Below are positions 7,436-9,208 of a stretch of DNA of 9,208 nucleotides, piece by piece. The stretch spans positions 1 to 9,208 of the forward strand of contig JAENIX010000044.1 in assembly GCA_016844415.1 (NCBI GenBank), in the 5' to 3' direction. This DNA comes from Actinomycetota bacterium (GTDB taxonomy: Bacteria; Desulfobacterota; Deferrimicrobia; Deferrimicrobiales; Deferrimicrobiaceae). Every line of letters starts with the position of its first letter. Positions within the stretch are counted from its first letter, which is position 1. Below the pieces are notes generated by a model. It did no database searches. It was not told where the DNA came from and saw nothing but the letters and a program-made list of their open reading frames with translations. The translations under genes were made by a program, and so were the position numbers.

Positions 7436-7933
7436 TTACTTGTTCAGCTTTGCCGAAGCCTTGAGGACGTGGCACATCTCGACGCACCCCTGCGGATCCT
7501 TCCCTACGCTTCCCACGTCGCCCCTGTGGCACTTGAAGCAGGCGCGATGATATGCGACCTGCAACCCGGGGCGACCCGGATTTTCGGAAGGGTATGCGGG
7601 AGCATGGCATTCATGGCACGGCCTCATCTTGGCCAGCTTCACCGACTTCTTGAACGCGGCCGGGTCGATGGCGTGGCACTCCCCGCACGAAAGGGACGCC
7701 TCCTGCCCGTGCTGATGATGGCAATCGGCGCACCCCCCCGAGTTGGAAACGTGCGAGGCGTGGTTGAACGACACCGGCTCGTATATTCTGGAGATGCTTC
7801 CCAGGACGATCTTCTGCGGCATCTTCCCGCCGGGCGGCGATGCGGCGCCCGCGGATCCGCTCTCCGCCCGGAGGAACGGGACGATGCCGATGCAGAGAGC
7901 CAGGACGGAAACTGCAAGGATCCCCTTTTTCAC
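7436..7933 (-). CDS. Exported five-haem c3-like cytochrome c with one CX3CH site
   Basis: From the GTG at 7933 the protein is 165 residues and starts MKKGILAVSVLALCIGIVPF, a clean signal peptide ending near LRAES. A GTG at 7972 would add 13 basic residues, but AGGAGG at 7943-7948 sits nine bases before 7933, which decides the start. Four standard haem sites follow (CADCH 68-72, CGECH 83-87, CHECH 106-110, CFKCH 132-136), then CVEMCH at 150-155, which has three residues between the cysteines. Upstream His residues in SFNHASHV and in HHQH are likely distal ligands, as in the class III cytochrome c/c7 group. It is a small periplasmic electron shuttle or a subunit bridging the ferredoxin and the 13-haem cytochrome. 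There is no C-terminal anchor; the signal helix could stay uncleaved as a tether. It lies 40 bp upstream of the ferredoxin gene. Confidence 0.9.
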   Translation of the reverse strand: MKKGILAVSVLALCIGIVPFLRAESGSAGAASPPGGKMPQKIVLGSISRIYEPVSFNHASHVSNSGGCADCHHQHGQEASLSCGECHAIDPAAFKKSVKLAKMRPCHECHAPAYPSENPGRPGLQVAYHRACFKCHRGDVGSVGKDPQGCVEMCHVLKASAKLNK

Positions 7934-7942
7934 TGATCTTTG

Positions 7943-7948
7943 CCTCCT
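7943..7948 (-). promoter_or_regulatory. Shine-Dalgarno deciding the c3-like cytochrome start
   Basis: AGGAGG on the minus strand is nine bases before GTG at 7933-7931. It supports that start over the more distal GTG at 7972, for which I see no comparable site. Confidence 0.7.
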
Positions 7949-7975
7949 GTCTGCGATAATTCGTTTCCGCACGCC

Positions 7976-8416
7976 TTACGCTTCCTTCTCGTCCTTCTTT
8001 TCATCTATCTTCGCCTTGCTCTTCTCCTTCTTGTCCTTCTTGCCGCCCAGGTAGGATTCCAGCGGCCTCCACCCGAAGGCGAAGCTCCTGCCTGCCAGGC
8101 CAAACGCGCCCTCGAGGCCTTCCGCCGCGCGGCCGAAGCACTCGCGGCCCACTGCGTAGGCGAACACGAAGGGCAGGGAGAATACATAGAACAGTCCGAT
8201 GAACGGAGCGGTGGCGAGTCTCTTCAGGGTCCTCATCGTGTTCTCCTTTCCTTCTTTGCGGATGTGCTCCACATCCTCGTTGATGGATTCTTTCAACGTC
8301 CGGAAGGGCTTCGGCTTCAGGATCTCGACGAAGAAAACGAAACCGGTGATCGCCAGGACGGAGATCAGGTATTCCACCCCTTTGATGTGCGTCATGAAAT
8401 CGGTGAGCGTATGCAT
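7976..8416 (-). CDS. Small membrane protein with FGWRP module and charged tail (unrecognised)
   Basis: I do not recognise this 146-residue protein. It has an N-terminal hydrophobic helix (about 15-32, in KGVEYLISVLAITGFVFF), a polar connector (34-66), a second helix (70-89), a GR-x-x-FG motif at 90-95, then SFAFGWRPLESYLGGK at 111-126, and a tail made almost only of Lys, Glu and Asp (126-146). The part from the second helix onward matches the product of the preceding gene: both have a hydrophobic helix, GR-x-x-FG, and S-x-x-FGWRP-x-E-x-YL-x-GK followed by a basic tail. ATG at 8416 has AGGAGGA about six bases upstream. It lies 25 bp after the first gene and 42 bp before the c3-like cytochrome. 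Its place suggests a small accessory or assembly subunit of the membrane complex, analogous in position but not visibly in sequence to HmcD. Function unknown. Confidence 0.82.
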   Translation of the reverse strand: MHTLTDFMTHIKGVEYLISVLAITGFVFFVEILKPKPFRTLKESINEDVEHIRKEGKENTMRTLKRLATAPFIGLFYVFSLPFVFAYAVGRECFGRAAEGLEGAFGLAGRSFAFGWRPLESYLGGKKDKKEKSKAKIDEKKDEKEA

Positions 8417-8441
8417 GGCTGTTCCTCCTGTTATGTATTGT

Positions 8442-8795
8442 CTATTTGCCGTTGCTCTTCTTGTCTTTCCTGTTCCTGTTCTTGCCCGCCAGGTAGGCTT
8501 CCGTCGGCCTCCAGCCGAAGGAAATGCTCGTCCGGACCTGTCCGAAGACGCCGCCGAACACCCTCCTGCCCAGCAGGTAGAACGACATGACGATGATCGT
8601 CACCGGCAGGAAGACGATGTACAGCCCCCCGGACAAGATCCCCCAGGCGAACAGAAGAACGAACGGAACCTTGTAGTAAACCGCGTTGTGCTCTCCCGGA
8701 AGGATCCCCTCGTCTTTCATTTCCACCAGCCGACCGCTTTTCAGGTTCCAGTAGCTTCCCTCACCGACCTGATTCCCTCCGCTGATTTTCTGCAT
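8442..8795 (-). CDS. Small membrane protein with FGWRP module, first gene of the operon (unrecognised)
   Basis: This 117-residue protein is also unfamiliar to me. A polar N-terminal part contains SYWNLKSGRLVEMKDEGILPG (14-34, Trp/Tyr-rich, probably cytoplasmic). It is followed by a long hydrophobic stretch (43-75) that may form one or two helices, GRRVFGG (76-82), and ISFGWRPTEAYLAGK (91-105) before a Lys/Arg/Asn-rich tail. The second half is paralogous in pattern to the next gene's product. ATG at 8795 is preceded by GGGAGG about nine bases upstream. It is the first gene after a well-formed promoter, so it is probably made in step with the complex. The conserved FGWRP segment just after a membrane helix could be a membrane-surface docking motif; that is speculation. 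The N-terminal part has no counterpart in its neighbour. Confidence 0.82.
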   Translation of the reverse strand: MQKISGGNQVGEGSYWNLKSGRLVEMKDEGILPGEHNAVYYKVPFVLLFAWGILSGGLYIVFLPVTIIVMSFYLLGRRVFGGVFGQVRTSISFGWRPTEAYLAGKNRNRKDKKSNGK

Positions 8796-8853
8796 CTCGC
8801 TAACCTCCCTTCGCTATTGCTTCGTTCGAGGCGGATTCCCTTATGTGCCTCCC

Positions 8854-8882
8854 ACTATAGGGATTGCCCGGGCCGCGGCCAA
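8854..8882 (-). promoter_or_regulatory. Sigma70-like promoter for the operon
   Basis: On the minus strand TTGGCC (8882-8877, 4 of 6 to TTGACA) is followed after exactly 17 bases by TATAGT (8859-8854, 5 of 6 to TATAAT). Transcription would begin near 8847, about 50 bases before the first ATG at 8795. The spacer contains GC palindromes (GGCCGCGGCC overlapping the -35). It is the only good promoter I see ahead of the gene cluster, consistent with one leftward transcript. Confidence 0.6.
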
Positions 8883-8887
8883 TCGGT

Positions 8888-8937
8888 TGAAATACCTATA
8901 TTCAAGGGAAAGAATACCTAGTTGATGGGGTATTTCA
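8888..8937 (-). promoter_or_regulatory. Cluster of repeated NarL-heptamer-like sites upstream of the promoter
   Basis: AATACCTA occurs at 8891-8898 and again at 8913-8920, 22 bp apart (two helical turns). TGAAATACC (8888-8896) is repeated in inverted form as GGTATTTCA (8929-8937). Within these are TACCTAT (8893-8899, fits the E. coli NarL heptamer TACYYMT), TACCTAG (8915-8921, one mismatch) and, on the other strand, TACCCCA (8932-8926, one mismatch). They lie at about -49, -71 and -82 from the predicted start, typical activator positions. The natural candidate is a NarL-family regulator such as the one at the end of the operon. The sites are seen; the regulator is inferred. Confidence 0.45.
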
Positions 8938-8956
8938 GGGCATTAACGGGGCGATT

Positions 8957-8980
8957 ACTCTCCCGGATCGGGGAGTTTTT
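8957..8980 (+). terminator. Hairpin followed by T5, plus-strand terminator-like
   Basis: ACTC-T-CCCG (8957-8965) pairs with CGGGGAGT (8969-8976), eight base pairs with one bulged T and a GAT loop, followed by TTTTT through 8980. It has the form of an intrinsic terminator for plus-strand transcription, yet no plus-strand gene lies before it in the intergenic gap. It may stop antisense transcripts, or end the minus-strand gene at 9036 poorly as a bidirectional stem. The 240-bp gap 8796-9035 holds this hairpin, the promoter and the repeated sites; I see no gene there. Confidence 0.4.
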
Positions 8981-9035
8981 CCGCAGGAACCGTGAGAATC
9001 GATGAAGTTACAGGCGTGGCGGTATCGCCGGCGGG

Positions 9036-9208
9036 CTACTGGATCATGCTCTCGGCGACCTTCAGAAGCTCGAATGGCGGGGATTTCGACATCACGTGAA
9101 TCCAGTATTTCCCTTCCTTCCAAAAAACACGGGAGCACATCTCCCCCTTGCTGCCGAAACCCACTTCCAGCACGACGTTCCTTCCCTTCAGGGAGTAGTT
9201 CACCTTTT
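9036..9208 (-). CDS. C-terminal end of an unrecognised protein (5' part outside window)
   Basis: The minus-strand frame from the window edge to the TAG at 9036-9038 encodes the last 56 or so residues. They read as alternating beta-strand-like segments (VNYSLKGRNVVLEVGFG, MCSRVFWKEGKYWIHVMS) followed by a short helix (FELLKVAESMIQ). The pattern of a strand with Trp/Tyr-Trp, then a final eeLlkvAeSm-like helix, recalls the C-terminus of DUF4367-type domains, but the fragment is too short to be sure. Codon use looks normal for the window, and the frame is more protein-like than the overlapping alternative at 8935-9138. It lies upstream of the operon on the same strand with a 240-bp gap and a separate promoter between, so it is probably not part of the operon. 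Confidence 0.55.
   Translation of the reverse strand, partial: KVNYSLKGRNVVLEVGFGSKGEMCSRVFWKEGKYWIHVMSKSPPFELLKVAESMIQ

Noticed and set aside
6409..7464. Plus-strand open frame of 351 codons
   Set aside because: It lies antisense to the four-cluster ferredoxin, whose sixteen ordered cysteines are decisive.
8935..9138. Minus-strand frame of 67 codons
   Set aside because: It overlaps the more protein-like frame ending at 9036, runs through the intergenic hairpin and has an Arg-rich translation without motif.
1..9208. CRISPR array, tRNA, rRNA or insertion sequence
   Set aside because: I found no regularly spaced repeats, no tRNA- or rRNA-like stretch and no transposase-like protein on either strand.

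Overview
The window reads as a GC-rich genome fragment from an anaerobic, respiratory bacterium. The multihaem c-type cytochromes, an NrfD-type quinone subunit, a HybA/HmcB-like ferredoxin and a di-haem cytochrome b together suggest a Desulfobacterota / former Deltaproteobacteria type organism (sulfate- or metal-reducer relatives). That assignment is inference from gene content; no taxonomic marker is present.

Layout. At the left edge (1-225, +) is the C-terminal end of a bacterioferritin-like protein. It is followed by a 223-bp gap that holds a long GC-rich inverted repeat (297-437). From 8795 leftward to 449 everything lies on the minus strand, closely packed, with junctions from a 4-bp overlap to about 40 bp, and looks like a single operon. 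In transcription order: two small membrane proteins that share a C-terminal FGWRP module (8795-8442 and 8416-7976); a secreted five-haem c3-like cytochrome (7933-7436); a Tat-exported ferredoxin with four [4Fe-4S] sites and a C-terminal anchor (7395-6427); a ten-helix NrfD/HybB-type quinone subunit (6430-5189); a 13-haem cytochrome with a C-terminal membrane anchor (5188-3740); a di-haem cytochrome b (3708-2962); then a two-component pair, a NarL-type sensor kinase (2925-1116) and a LuxR-type response regulator (1076-449). A well-formed sigma70-like promoter (8854-8882) and a cluster of NarL-heptamer-like sites (8888-8937) lie just upstream of the first gene. At the right edge is the C-terminal end of an unrecognised protein (9036-9208, minus).

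How it works together (inference). The structural genes would build a membrane complex moving electrons between the menaquinone pool and periplasmic cytochromes. The composition resembles Hmc-type complexes of Desulfovibrio (multihaem cytochrome, four-cluster ferredoxin, NrfD protein, small membrane protein, cytochrome b, with regulators downstream) but has no HmcF/DsrK-like cytoplasmic catalytic subunit in the window. It also resembles the Cbc menaquinol oxidoreductases of Geobacter.

Most notable. Both regulatory genes are broken by what look like small out-of-frame deletions, one in the sensor domain of the kinase and one in the linker of the response regulator, while all structural genes are intact. 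The FGWRP module is shared by two adjacent small proteins and I do not recognise it. The 13-haem cytochrome is built from visible internal repeats. The c3-like cytochrome carries an unusual CX3CH site.
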